Shown here: positions 1 through 10,458 of the stretch, piece by piece
How positions within the stretch are numbered: position 1 is the stretch's first letter
Layout: every line of letters begins with the position of its first letter
Assembly (NCBI GenBank): GCA_034406715.1
Contig: CP137873.1
Coordinates: forward strand, 959,226 to 1,023,225
DNA: 64,000 bases
From: Rhodotorula mucilaginosa
Lineage: Eukaryota > Basidiomycota > Microbotryomycetes > Sporidiobolales > Sporidiobolaceae
Direction of reading: 5' to 3'
Notes under the pieces: model-generated
The model's database searches: none
Told to the model about the DNA's origin: nothing
The model's input: only the letters and a program-made list of their open reading frames with translations
Program-made: the position numbers and the translations under genes

Positions 1-2057
1 GGTTCCTCTTCTGCTACTATGACCGGCGGCTCGGGCTCCTCTGGCACCAGGAAGGGGAACGGGCCCAGGGCGGGCGTCGTCCTCATGCCGAAATCGAGAT
101 TGTTGCTCGAGGATGTCAAAGGGCGGCAACGGCAACGGCGGGCGGCGTTGCGAGAGTTGGACGGCGAAGAAGATGAAGAGGAGGACGACGACGAGGAGGA
201 GGAGCGATTAGGGGGGCGATCGCGGCGGCAGCCACGGCCACGGAGGAGGCGGGTGAAAACGGAAGAAGAGGAGGACGAACGAAACGACGACAACGGGGTC
301 GAGATTGAAGAGATTCCGTTGTTGAACGCGGCAGAGGACGAGGAAGACATGCCCGTCATTTCGAGTGGCAAGTCTTTCCCTCTCTCGCTCTTTCTTTGCG
401 GGGACCTTTTGGTTGGTGGGTTGGTTGTGCTAATCGCGGTGCCGAAAACAGCCCTCATCACTTCTGGTTCGACTGCCCTCACGCGCGCGCCGTCCCATTC
501 GCACTCTGCGTACTTGCCGACGACGACGACGACGTCCTCTTCTTCTTCTTCTTCTCGCTTCACGGCCCTCCCTTCCCCCGCCCCGGCCTTTGCCTCCGAT
601 CCTCCTCTTCCCCATCCACCAACCTCGGCCAATGCAAACGGATCGAGCTCTTCGTCGTCGTCGTCGTTGATCGACCCGGCGCAGTACAACCTCCCGCCGG
701 AAGCGTTGAAGGCGTTGCTGACGGCGGCGGGGGACAACCCGCAAGCGTTGCAGGACTTTTTCCTCCGCTCTACTTCCACCAATCCTACTTCGAACGGCAA
801 CGGCAACTATAACCCCCACCAGGGCGCGTTGATCCCTAGCTCCTCGGCGGCGGGTCCGTCGTCCTTTATCGGCACATCTTCTTCTGTCGCTCCTCCCCTC
901 TCGTCTTCGTCTCCGTGGACTTCTTCTCTCGCCGGACCTTCTGCTCCTGCGTCAACCTCTTCGTCGGTCCCAGGAGGAGGAGCGACGACTTCGTCCGCTC
1001 TGTTGCCCTATTCCTACGCTCAACCGCATTACACTTCGAACCCGCTCGATTTTGGCACCACCTTGTCGTCGTCGTCATCTTCGACGAACATTCCCCTGTA
1101 CGCCGCGACGACACCGACAAACACTCTGGGCATGACCTCGGCCCCCATTTCCGCCTCCACGGCGGCTCTACCTTCACCGGTCAATTTCGAGACGGCCTTT
1201 GCCGAGAACAACGACGTCCTCTCGTCCGTCCTGACCGAGAAAGCCGACATTGACCAACGCACGGCGGCGCTCGAGAACCAGATTGCGAAATTGCTCGACC
1301 ACTTGCCGGACGATGCGCGCGAGCAGGTCGAGAACGAGGCCGCGAACGGGGACAATAGTCAGTGGGCGGGCATCGATTGGGAGAACTATACCAACGATGA
1401 TGGCGGAGTCGATTTCGACAAGATGCTGGCGCAGTTGAGCGAAATTTGTAAGCTAAGCGAGACGTGCGCGCGATATGGGCATTGCCTTGGTTTTTTTTGT
1501 ATCCCAGCGGTAACTGACTTGATGTTCCCTCTCTCTCCCCCCTCGCAGCGAGCAATGGCGAAGCCCCGATCGACTATTCCGAACTCCTTTCGAACAATGC
1601 CCTCGACCCGGCTCTGTCCGGCGCCGCGTCTTCGATCTCGTCCGCTCCGACTCCAACTTCGACCTCTACTGCCATGATCGACCCGTCTCTGTACGGACTC
1701 GGGACCGAATCCCAACATCAGCAGCAGCAGCAGCAGCAGCAGCAGCCCCAAGCGTACGAAGTTACTTCGCCGGCCGAGACGCCAACGGCTTCCGGAGGAA
1801 ACTTGCGCGCCGACGAGGAGGGAGAAGGACAACAAAACCTCGCTTCGCCCGCGAGTTCGATCCATAGTTTCGCCTCGACGGCTTCGTCCCGTAAGGGACC
1901 TGTGGCAGCTGCGGGTGGTGGCGGTGGTGGCAAGGGCAAGAAGCGCAAGAGCGACGCGATCGCGTCGGAACTTTCAACAACAGTCGGCGGTGGTGGGGAT
2001 GACGAACCGGCTGCAGGGGCAGGGGCTCGACGCAGCACTCGCCGGAAACGCTCCTGA
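1..2057 (+). CDS. Low-complexity Ser/Gln-rich nuclear-type protein (5' end cut by window)
   Basis: I do not recognise this protein. The frame is open from base 1, so the true start may lie upstream; the first ATG in view is at 19. The N-terminal part has an acidic block and a basic Arg-rich block, suggesting a nuclear protein. The middle is Ser/Thr/Pro-rich, with a short helical stretch about leucine-rich alpha helices near bases 680-770 and another at 1240-1430. The C-terminal third carries nine consecutive Gln from a CAG run (1719-1745) and ends in a basic tail resembling a nuclear localisation signal. Intron 1448-1548 is well supported (GTAAGC donor, CTGAC branch, CAG acceptor). A second possible intron, 368-451, has a GC donor and keeps the frame whether spliced or not. 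A transcriptional co-regulator is possible but unproven. Confidence 0.6.
1719..1745 (+). repeat. (CAG)9 trinucleotide run coding for polyglutamine
   Basis: Nine uninterrupted CAG units lie in the coding frame of the first gene and give nine Gln in a row. The run is likely to be polymorphic in length between strains. Confidence 0.95.
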
Positions 2058-2310
2058 CGTTTTCCCCCGAGACCTTGCGCTCTCCCTTTTTCTCTCGCAA
2101 ACGTTATCATCAGTCTGTCGTTTACCTATGACCCCCTCTCAATTCCGCTTTTCGATCTCTTCGACGATTCCCTTGTTGCCACCGCTCGTAGTGCACCTGC
2201 TCCTTTCTTTCATCTTTGCATTCGAACACCCTTACGGGCAACGTGCGATTCCATCGGATACAACAATCAAGTTTATAGGTACACACGCTCGAGGTTCCGA
2301 CTGCGCTTGT

Positions 2311-5300
2311 TCACTGACGTTCCTGCAGGATCTTGAGCAGGCGGTCCTTCTCCTGCCCGAGCTTCTCTGCCTTCTCCTCCCCGGCACGCATATTGGCGAG
2401 GAGCTGACCGACGCGCGTCTCGACCTCCTTCGGTACCCGACTGCCGCCTCCAAAAGCCCACCTGCCTTGGTCGCCCGTAAACAGTTTCGACAGCTCGATC
2501 AACTCGGCTTGGGCGCTCGCAACGGCCGCGTTGGCGCTTGCGATCCCGGCGACGGCGGTGCGGTACTCGATCGCGGCGCGGAACGGTGCGTCGGCGAGCA
2601 AGAGTTCGCACGCGGCGCGGTAGACGGGCTTGCCCGGCTTGATGGTCGACGGGCGGCCGTTCGAGTGCTGGATGCTGATCAAGGCGGCCGACTCGAGCGC
2701 TCGTAGAGGTCCATCGTCGCCGCCAAAGGTGGTCAAGAGCGTCTCGGCATACTTGAGCTGTGAGCCAGCCACACGCGCGTGTGTACGTGGTCAGCACCAA
2801 ATGCGACACGAAAGCTTCTCTTTGCGGTCCTCGAGAGTACGCACCTCGCCCTTTTCTGACAAACCCTTGATGAGATCGAGCGCTTGCTGCTTCGACCATT
2901 TGAACGACTTGGCTTCTTCCTCGTCGTCGCCAAACAGCTTCTTGTGAATCTCGGACGCGTTGCGCTGGATCAAGTCGTCGACGGCTTCGCCGGCCGTTTG
3001 TCCCGCCCGGATCTTTTGCACGAGCAGCTCGAGGTCAGTTTGCCGTCCGCCGAGGAGCGCGACCGCTTCGTGCTCGTCCGTGGGCAGGGTTTGATCGAAA
3101 GCAGCGAGCTTGGCCGAGACGTATTGCAAAGACGCGTCGGGCGAGGCGTCGTTGAGAGTGATGAGGTTGAACGGCTTGGACGGGAGAGCCTTGGCGAGCG
3201 GTTTGGTCGTCGTGACCGAGTCGGAAGTGAAGATCACGTGTGCGACCTGCGGGAAGGTATTAATGAGCAACGCCTTCTCCGTCTGACCCTCATTCTGAAA
3301 AGTTGACCCACTTGATTTTCGACGAGGACAGCCGCCCATTCGCTGAGGACGTCCCAGAGCTTTTCCTGCATCGCGTCGCCCTTGGCCGCAAAGCCCTTGA
3401 TGACGACCACCGGCAGGCGCTCAAACGCGACTGCCGCCGCCTGCTCCCCGTTCGTCGCATGTTCACTTGCCGCAGCCCGCACAAAGGCGCTGCTCTTCGG
3501 GCCGATGATCTCGACCCGCGTATCTGAGCTGGTCTCCTTCTCGGCGCCGGCGGCGGGACCTTCGATACCGGCTCCGAGCTCAGCGACGAGGCCTGTACCC
3601 GAGACATAGTCGAGGCGACCGTCCCGAACGCCCGTCGTTTCGAGCTGTTCGGCAACCGCATGCCGCTGCCCGGCCGTCTCCTTCCTCTGTGCGGATTGTT
3701 CGATCGCAGCCGCGGTGCGAGTCTTGATCGACGACGCGATGGACGAGAGGGCACTTCCGGTCACTTCGAGGATGGCCTTGAGCTGCTCCTCGAACGAGGC
3801 AGAGAAGCCTGCCTTTTGCCCGATCAATCCCATCGTGGCGAGGTCGACCAGGTTTGAAACGGACGATGCGAACGCAAATTGAGGCCAGTAGCCGGTTGAA
3901 GACGCGAGAGCCTGCGCGCATGCGGAAGGATCAGCCGCTGGCTCTCGACGTTCAGCTGCGTGTTTTGGCGCGCACCGAGATCAGCTTGCTCTCGCTGCGA
4001 GCGTTCTTGAGCATGTCCTCGCAGTCGATCGTCAGCACATTCCTGCGGGGAAGCACCGTTCGGTCAGCACCCTCGCGCTGCGAGAAGTGTCACCGAACCC
4101 GGCACCCACTTTCCGTCGCCGAGAACTTCATCGACCAAGCCCGACTTGCCCGAGCCGTGCGGACCGGTCAGGATGATGAAGGTATCTGTTCTCCGGAGAC
4201 GGAGAATTAGCATAGTCGGCCATGCGCACTCCGAGCCACACTCACCAGGCACATCTTTGAGCCAGGTCGACAGTTGCTCCTTCGCCTGTTGCCGCTCTTC
4301 TTCGATGCCGGTCCGACCGGCGGCAGCAGCGGCGTCGAGGTCGTTCTTGCCGCCGCTCAAGCCCAACCTCCCGAGCGTCTCTCGCTTGACCCACCGGACG
4401 ACGCGCCACCGGTTCGCATCGAGAGTCCCCTCAACCTTGGCCTTGACGACCGTTTCCCGGATCGGGTCCCAGACAAAGTACGAGAGCGAGCCGATCAAGG
4501 CGACGAGGAGAGGGATGGTGATTCGCGGATGATTCGCCGCAAAGTCCTTGATCCAGCTCGCGCGCTTCTTGTCGGCGTAAAAGATGCGCATCACGGTCGT
4601 CTTGGGATCGGCGGCGTTGGGAGGGTGCGAAGTGTGCGCCGCGGCGTGCAGGCAGTTGCGAGCTGCGGTCGCAGAACGGATCGACGTGTACATGATCCGC
4701 GCGACCTTGTCACCGGGGACGATGTCGTGTATCCGACCGTACGGTCGAAAGATGGCGTAGAGCTCTTCCTGGGGTATCGCAGGTCCGGCCATCTCGACCT
4801 GGAGCTCGCGGGACGGGAAGCGGTCGAGGTCTTCCATCCACGGGACGCCCTGGACGAGGAAAGCGCGACAAGGACGGCCGAGACTGAACCACGGTCGAAA
4901 TCCGCTTTTGACGAGGGCGTCGCGCTGTCGAGGTGTCATGTCAGTTCCGGAAGAGGTGGAAGGTCAGTTCTAGGAAAAGACAGCTCACCGCCTCTCGCTC
5001 GATCATGCTTGTAACGCGGGTCTCCATCTCTTTCGACTTGGCAGCTTTCTCTGCCTCGTCTTGCGCATCCAATGTCAGCGCCGAACGCCACGCGTCGACG
5101 ACATCCTCCGGCACCGAGTAACTGAGTCGCACGAACGCGCCGCCGTCCTTTGCTCTCGGCTCGACGGACTCGACCGTGACGGCGTAGCGGGGATCTTCGG
5201 GTACGAGTTGCCGGACCTGGTTGAGGAGGTCGTTCTGCTGCAGGCGCGAGACGAGCCCGCGGACGTCCCAGATGGCGAACCGGATCGGGAACAGCGTGTC

Positions 5301-5504
5301 GTACCACAAGTAGGCGGCCCGCCGGGTCGGGTCGTGCTTCGCTTGGCTTTCGTCTGTCGTGGTCGAGCCATCTTGGCGGATGGCGTCAGGCTGCTGGGTC
5401 CAGTTGGTGGATGCGACGGTCGAAGCGACTCGTCGAGCCGGGCGGAGAAGTATGGGGCGGCAGCACCTCGGTGGGAGGCTCTGGTGCACGTAGAGGGCCA
5501 GCAT
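2311..5504 (-). CDS. YME2: Mitochondrial escape protein 2 (YME2/RNA12 family)
   Basis: Predicted 928 aa. Yme2 is an inner-membrane protein linked to maintenance of mitochondrial nucleoids and to keeping DNA inside the organelle. The order seen fits the family: an Arg-rich N-terminus resembling a presequence, an RRM-like segment after about residue 190, one membrane span (around ITIPLLVALIGSLSYFVW), then an AAA-like NTPase region with Walker A GPHGSGKS near residue 405, and a helical C-terminus. Six introns were placed by frame: 4925-4988, 4186-4245, 4043-4109, 3912-3975, 3247-3311 and 2758-2844. The summed length is divisible by three. I chose the ATG at 5502-5504; the frame stays open upstream only to a GTG. 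The neighbouring kinase is divergent. Confidence 0.93.
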
Positions 5505-6531
5505 CGGCGCTCTCCGTCCTCTCGCGACTCTATGGCTGGTCCACCGGAGCGAGTCGAGGGCAGGAAGATGCTTCAACGAGAATGACGTCGCCACGCGAGC
5601 AAAATTCTGCGGCGAATCATGTCCTGACCGTGGCTAACTGAAGGCATTGCAGTCCGCGTTCGTTCACATCACGTTCGGATGAGCGAGTATGTATACATAG
5701 TCCTATGTAGACGCCGGCAAGGCCGCGCGCCTTATAGCTTCTCTCGGCCGGTTCGACGCTGCGCACCCGAACCCTTCGAGGCGGGCTCGACGCCGACGCA
5801 CTCGGATCCTGCGGATCTCGCTGTTTATGTAGTACTGCATGTGTGCAGCGACCATGCATATGCTCCCGATCTCGACTCCTGCACGCTAGATCTCGCCACA
5901 ACGTGTGCAGGTGCCGGCTGAGCTCGGTCACGCGACAGAGTTCTTTCTTTCTCGTTGGGGGACGCGAAAAGTTGGAGCTTGCGATTATCGTAAGTTCGAT
6001 CGCTTTTACCCCGACCCCGGTGTAATATCGCGATTGGGCGTGCAGCGAATGCACGGTCGCGACTGCGAGTCTCGGCAAGCACCTCTTTCCTCGAGCACGA
6101 CGTACACGTATACAGACTGTATGGCTCTTGGGGACTCGGCACTTGAACGAGTGCTGAACGAGCAAGAAGCTTCAAGAGAAGCTTCGATAGCCCAGCACCC
6201 GCGCCGGAGACCGGTTTTAACCCCTTCCGGCTTCTTACAAGATCGCATGTACTGACCCTTCTTTTCCCTCCAATTACAGCAACTCAATACAAAGGGGGAG
6301 GGCTCCTGATTGTGCTCGCCATGCTGCTCTCGGCTTCGAACGTGCAGCCGATTGCTGGCCTGGACTTCTCCTTCTCGCGCTCGTCTCCATTCTCCTGGTC
6401 TCGCCTCGCGCGCCGCTGACAGGGAACTGCTTGATTGCTAGTTTCCGATCCTCGTTCTCGCCTATCGACTGCTTCTCGTGGGGTTCACTCTTCCATTCGA
6501 CAAGGCAAAGACGACGGCCGCCGACGACATC
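5505..6531. promoter_or_regulatory. Divergent intergenic region between YME2 and the kinase gene
   Basis: About 1 kb without a convincing coding region. It must hold both promoters. A stretch at about 6251-6279 (CTGAC followed by a pyrimidine tract and TTACAG) looks like an intron acceptor, so the kinase may have an upstream untranslated or coding exon that I could not define. A heat-shock-element-like repeat is listed separately. Confidence 0.5.
6166..6185. promoter_or_regulatory. Candidate gapped heat-shock element
   Basis: The bases read GAAGCTTC-AAGA-GAAGCTTC, giving GAA and TTC units in the alternating arrangement bound by Hsf1, with a wider gap in the middle. It lies about 350 bp upstream of the kinase ATG and about 660 bp upstream of the YME2 ATG. 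It could be chance. Confidence 0.25.
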
Positions 6532-7882
6532 ATGGGCTTTGCTTCCTTCCCAACTTCGTACGAGACCTTGAGCCCGTTCCTGCACGAGCGGTACCTCCTC
6601 GTCGAAGAGATCGGCGTCGGCGGCAGCGGGTTCTGCCTCAAGATCCAGCGGCGGGCAGACAACCGGATCTTTGCCGCGAAACTGATCGCAAAGGACCGGA
6701 TTGCCAAGTCGGCCTTGATCCGGACTCTGAGATGGGGTTACGTTCCGCAGGGGTTCACGGCGGACCAGGATGGCGCGGTCGTCGTCCCCGTCGAAGCGTG
6801 GGCGTTGCGGAGAGTGTCGCATGCGAATGTGTGCGCCTTCGAAGAGCTCTTTGCCGACGACACGTTCTACTACCTCGTGCGTATGACTTTCCTCCTCTCT
6901 CTCTCCCGTTCCCCGCTGAATTTTTTTGTTTACTGACCTGTCTGCCTCTAGATCATGGAGCACCACGGAACCTCGTGGCAGACGTCGCCGCCGGCGGTGA
7001 CGTTGCCGCCTTCCCCGCCCATCACGCCTCCCGGCAACTACCTCGACCTCAGTCCTTCTTCTTCGGCGCCTTCTTCCGCCCCTGCATCAGCATTACCTTC
7101 CCCGTCACTCCTTGCCCCCGCTTCTTTCGGCGCACCGCCACCGCCCTTATTACGCCGCTCCTCCTCCGATTTGTTCGAAGCGGTCGAACGTCACCGCCAT
7201 TTCAGCGAGCACCATGCTCGGCACATCTTTGTTCAGATCCTCGCTGCCGTTTGCGACCTCGCGCGAACAGGGATCATTCATCGGGACCTCAAGGATGAGA
7301 ACATCACGCTCGCAGAAGACACCTTGCAGGTGAGTCTTCGCCGCAATCTCGATCGGCACAACTCCCGCACTTTCGAGGCTAACCCCTTGAACTTGCTGTG
7401 ACGTGCGCAGGTCAAGCTTGTCGATTTCGGTTCCTGCGTCCTGTTCAACCCGCAAGGACCCCCTCCGGTACAAGCTGGCCGTGCGTAGTACAACTTTTGC
7501 CCTCCTCGCTCCCATACCGCAAAAAGTCTGACCACCGTTGCGCCTCCTCGCAGGTCGGTTCTACGGCACTTGGACCTATGCCGCTCCCGAAGTCTTTACC
7601 GGCGAAGCCTACGCCATGTTCCCCGCCGAGATCTGGTCCCTCGGCGTACTCCTGCACGTCCTCCTCACGGGGGAAAACCCGTTCCCGTCCGCGGCGGATG
7701 CTCGAGCCGGTCGTCGCATGCAGAGCAGCAAGGGCAACATTCGACTCGGCGCGGAGGCGAGCGATTTGATCGATCGGTGTTTGACGGTGGAGAGTGAGCG
7801 ACGGATCACGCTCGCTGGGTTGGCGCGTCATCCGTGGGTTTCGGGGCATTCGCATCGGAGGGCCGGCGCGCCCTCCTATTAG
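6532..7882 (+). CDS. PAS-kinase-like serine/threonine protein kinase
   Basis: Predicted 373 aa from the first in-frame ATG; no PAS domain is visible in this stretch. The kinase core looks active: glycine loop GVGGSG, the ATP-binding Lys in FAAKLIAK, catalytic HRDLKDEN, DFG, and a YAAPE motif before the C-lobe. The wording around the catalytic and activation segments (DLKDEN, VDFGS, YAAPEV, ENPF) is closest to the fungal PAS kinases Psk1/Psk2 and related CAMK-type kinases. A Pro/Ser-rich loop of about 60 residues interrupts the domain between the hinge region and the SSDLFEAVE helix. Introns: 6877-6951, 7330-7410, 7481-7553; the total is divisible by three. An upstream exon is possible because the frame is open for about 90 bases before the chosen ATG. 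Confidence 0.85.
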
Positions 7883-8184
7883 AGGCAGTGGTCTGTTCTC
7901 CTTCCTTTCTCTCTATGTTTCAAAGGAGCCTTTATGCTGTCTCGGTTCATCCGGTCACTCTCATTTTTTGGGGTTCACTATCGCTCTCTTCCTCCTCACA
8001 AGCATCATCAGCAATAGATTCGCTCCCTTCCTTCCTTCGGCGCCGGAGGACTCTCGCACTGCACAGCAGACAAAAGTGCCCCCACAGTATACATTTGTTC
8101 TTGTAGTAGGGGTCCAGCCAGAACCCCGCCCCGTGCATCATGTTTGTTTCCATTTTCTGGCCCTCTGGTTTCACAACATTGTCA
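7883..8184. other. Convergent intergenic spacer
   Basis: A 302 bp gap between the 3' ends of the kinase gene and the nuclease-like gene. It is T-rich on the plus strand; I see no gene or strong structure. Confidence 0.6.
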
Positions 8185-10085
8185 TCAGAGCTCGAGCGAG
8201 TCTAGAAGATTGGCCAGCAGATCTTGCTCTTCGTCTTCGGGTGGCTCCGGTAAGGGAGGTAGGATCGAGAGATCCCGCGGCAGGCTCGGCTTGATGCTCT
8301 GCAAAGCCGACGACTCTCGCAGTTCATTGGAGGTGAGGGCAAGCGGCCGCGTGGGTTTTGCCTTGGTCGGACTCGACCCTGGTGGCGAGAGCGAGTCGTC
8401 GTGTAAGTGATCCCCGGACGAAGCGTTGGACGTGACCAGGGCTGTCGACGTTCCTCTTGCTCTTCTTGCTGTTCTAGGTCGGCTCGGGGAAGGCGGCGCG
8501 GCCTACACAGCGAGGCGAAACGAAGAGGACAAGCCTTGCAAGATATCAGTAGAGCGTCCTTTGCGATTTGTCTAAAGGAGGGCGCGTTCACGCGTACCTT
8601 GATAGACGCTTGAAGCTTTTCGAGAAAAGTCTGCCGCTGAGGATCGAGTCGTCGATTCGGTGTAGCGGCGGTAGCGACCGTGCCGGGTGTAGACGGAGCA
8701 GGTTTCTGCTGCCGTTGCGGGAGGAGGGCACGACCTAGTTGTCAGTACTGCGCAGCTTTCCGGAAATGGGAAAAAACGGCCTGCGCTCACCTCGTCGTCG
8801 TCGCCTCCTCTTAACGCGGCTTGCAGCCTCTCCCACTCTTCCTCCTTGACCGCCTCCAACCACGTCGGCAGCAAGACGAACAAGTGATGCTCGACAAAGG
8901 CTTGCTCGGTCCGCAGCGAGACGGACCGTTCTTCGTACGCGGGGGAGAGGGGGTCGCGCGAGAGGAAAAAAGTCACTTTGTGAGAAGGGACGAGGTGCGG
9001 GACGTTGGAGAGGATGCGGGAGAGGGAGAGGTGGTCTGCCAGGGTAATTTTTTAGCGGGTTTTGCGCCTCAGCTTTCGCTGTCAACGGACGGGTCCGGAA
9101 ACCCTCTTACAGTAGATGGCCTGGATCTTGAAGTTGGTGTAGATCTGGAGGAACACGGGTGTGTGTGAGAGACAACAGCGACGACAAAGCTCCGAGGGGC
9201 GCAAAGAGAGAAACGACGCACAAAGTTGCGCGGCTTGTTCGAGTACTTGATCTCGACGACTTCCCACGAGACGGTCCTCGAACCGGTCTCACCCCCTCCT
9301 CCTCCTCCTCCTCCGCCGCCGCCGCTCCCTCCTGCTCCTGCTGCTACTACTTCCTGAAAGCGAATCAAGTCGGGTCGGAAGACGCTCCACCGGATTCCGG
9401 GAGCGGCCCACCCCCTCGCGCGGTATTCGGCGGTGAAATCGCACCCGTCGAGCAAACCGGGCGAGACGTACACGGGTTGGTGAGTGCGGAGGGTGGTGCG
9501 GATCGCTTTGCGAGCGACGGCCGCGAGCGAGGCAAAGTCTTTGTGGCGGAGGTAGGCATGCTTTGAAGAGGAAGAGAGGGAGAGGGCGCGTTTGATGGTG
9601 CGTTCGGCGAGGAGGCCGCGCGAGATGGCGTCGGGCGGGACGAGGTGCGCCCTCCTCCCCGCTTCGTCTTCCTCGGTCGTTCCTTCTCGGGGGACAGGGA
9701 CCGGGTCACCTTTGTCTTGTTCACTTTCAAGAACGGACGGGAGAGAATCGGTTGTTGAAGCCGGAGGACCTGTCCCGCCTCGTCCGTCGGAGTAGACTTC
9801 GGATTCGCCGTCCTGGAGCAACTCGAGCGGTTTGACGCGCGAGAGGGCGCCGAGGAACCACTCGTGGCGGAACTGGTCAATGTGCCGGTCCGCGTCGAGT
9901 TGGTTCATGCCGCGTCGGCCGCGGTCGCCCTCCTCGCGGGCGCTGTTGAGGTGGGCGATGAGCGAGGTGAAGGCCGTGATGGTGATGGGGTTGGAACATT
10001 GCAGGTAATGCTTGGTCTTGATCTCGACGAGCGAGGGGCCCTTGGATGGACGCAGCTTGTGAGGCGGCGGAGTGGCGGTGGCCAT
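8185..10085 (-). CDS. RecB-type PD-(D/E)XK nuclease-like protein
   Basis: Predicted 523 aa, no confident family name. The core shows the residue pattern of RecB-family nucleases: Asp about 239 in FRPDLIRF, Glu/Lys about 278/280 in WEVVEIKYS, and the family's extra Gln about 296 in FKIQAIYY. Between the Asp and the ExK is a low-complexity poly-Gly insert encoded by GGN repeats. No cysteine cluster for an Fe-S site is visible, unlike Exo5/Dem1 or Cas4. The C-terminal 100 residues are Pro/Ser-rich and end in a short acidic helix. Introns: 9145-9221, 9036-9110, 8709-8790, 8503-8597; the total length is divisible by three. I took the ATG at 10083-10085; an in-frame extension upstream looks non-coding. 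Catalysis is inferred from motifs only. Confidence 0.72.
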
Positions 10086-10458
10086 CTCGGACGGACGTGT
10101 TTCCCTCGTCGGTGTGTTGCGTGGAATCGAATGCACTGATTGCGTTACATTATTGGAACCCTGGTCTCTCCCTGTCAGAGTTGCGTAGGCGGTCGGCAGC
10201 ACGGTTCGGAGAAGGCGATCGCGACCTTCGGACACGAGCAGCAGCGTTGTCAGCCACCGACACACCTCGTCGCACTCTTTCTTCTGGGGGGAGAGGGAGC
10301 AGCACTCGATTAGTATCAGAAGCTAGGCTCACACCCCCTACGGCCACTGCGCTCCTCGGAACTCGCGACTCGAAGAGTGACCGCCCGAGCAGTTCGGCCT
10401 CGCGAACCCCGTCTCTCGATCCCATCGTCACCATAGACACAACGAGGGGGACGAGCAC
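10086..10458. promoter_or_regulatory. Divergent promoter region of the nuclease-like gene and LCB2
   Basis: A 373 bp intergenic stretch between two divergent starts. No RNA gene or specific binding site stands out. Confidence 0.5.

Noticed and set aside
4925-4988. Methionine-initiated reading of the second YME2 exon as a separate gene
   Set aside because: A clean 64 bp intron joins it in frame to the upstream presequence exon, as expected for YME2.
5730-5800. GGTTCGA-like element suggesting a tRNA
   Set aside because: No cloverleaf could be drawn; stems do not pair.
10086-10265. Upstream extension of the nuclease-like protein to 10265
   Set aside because: The extra residues have no protein-like features and overlap the likely promoter; the ATG at 10085 is simpler.
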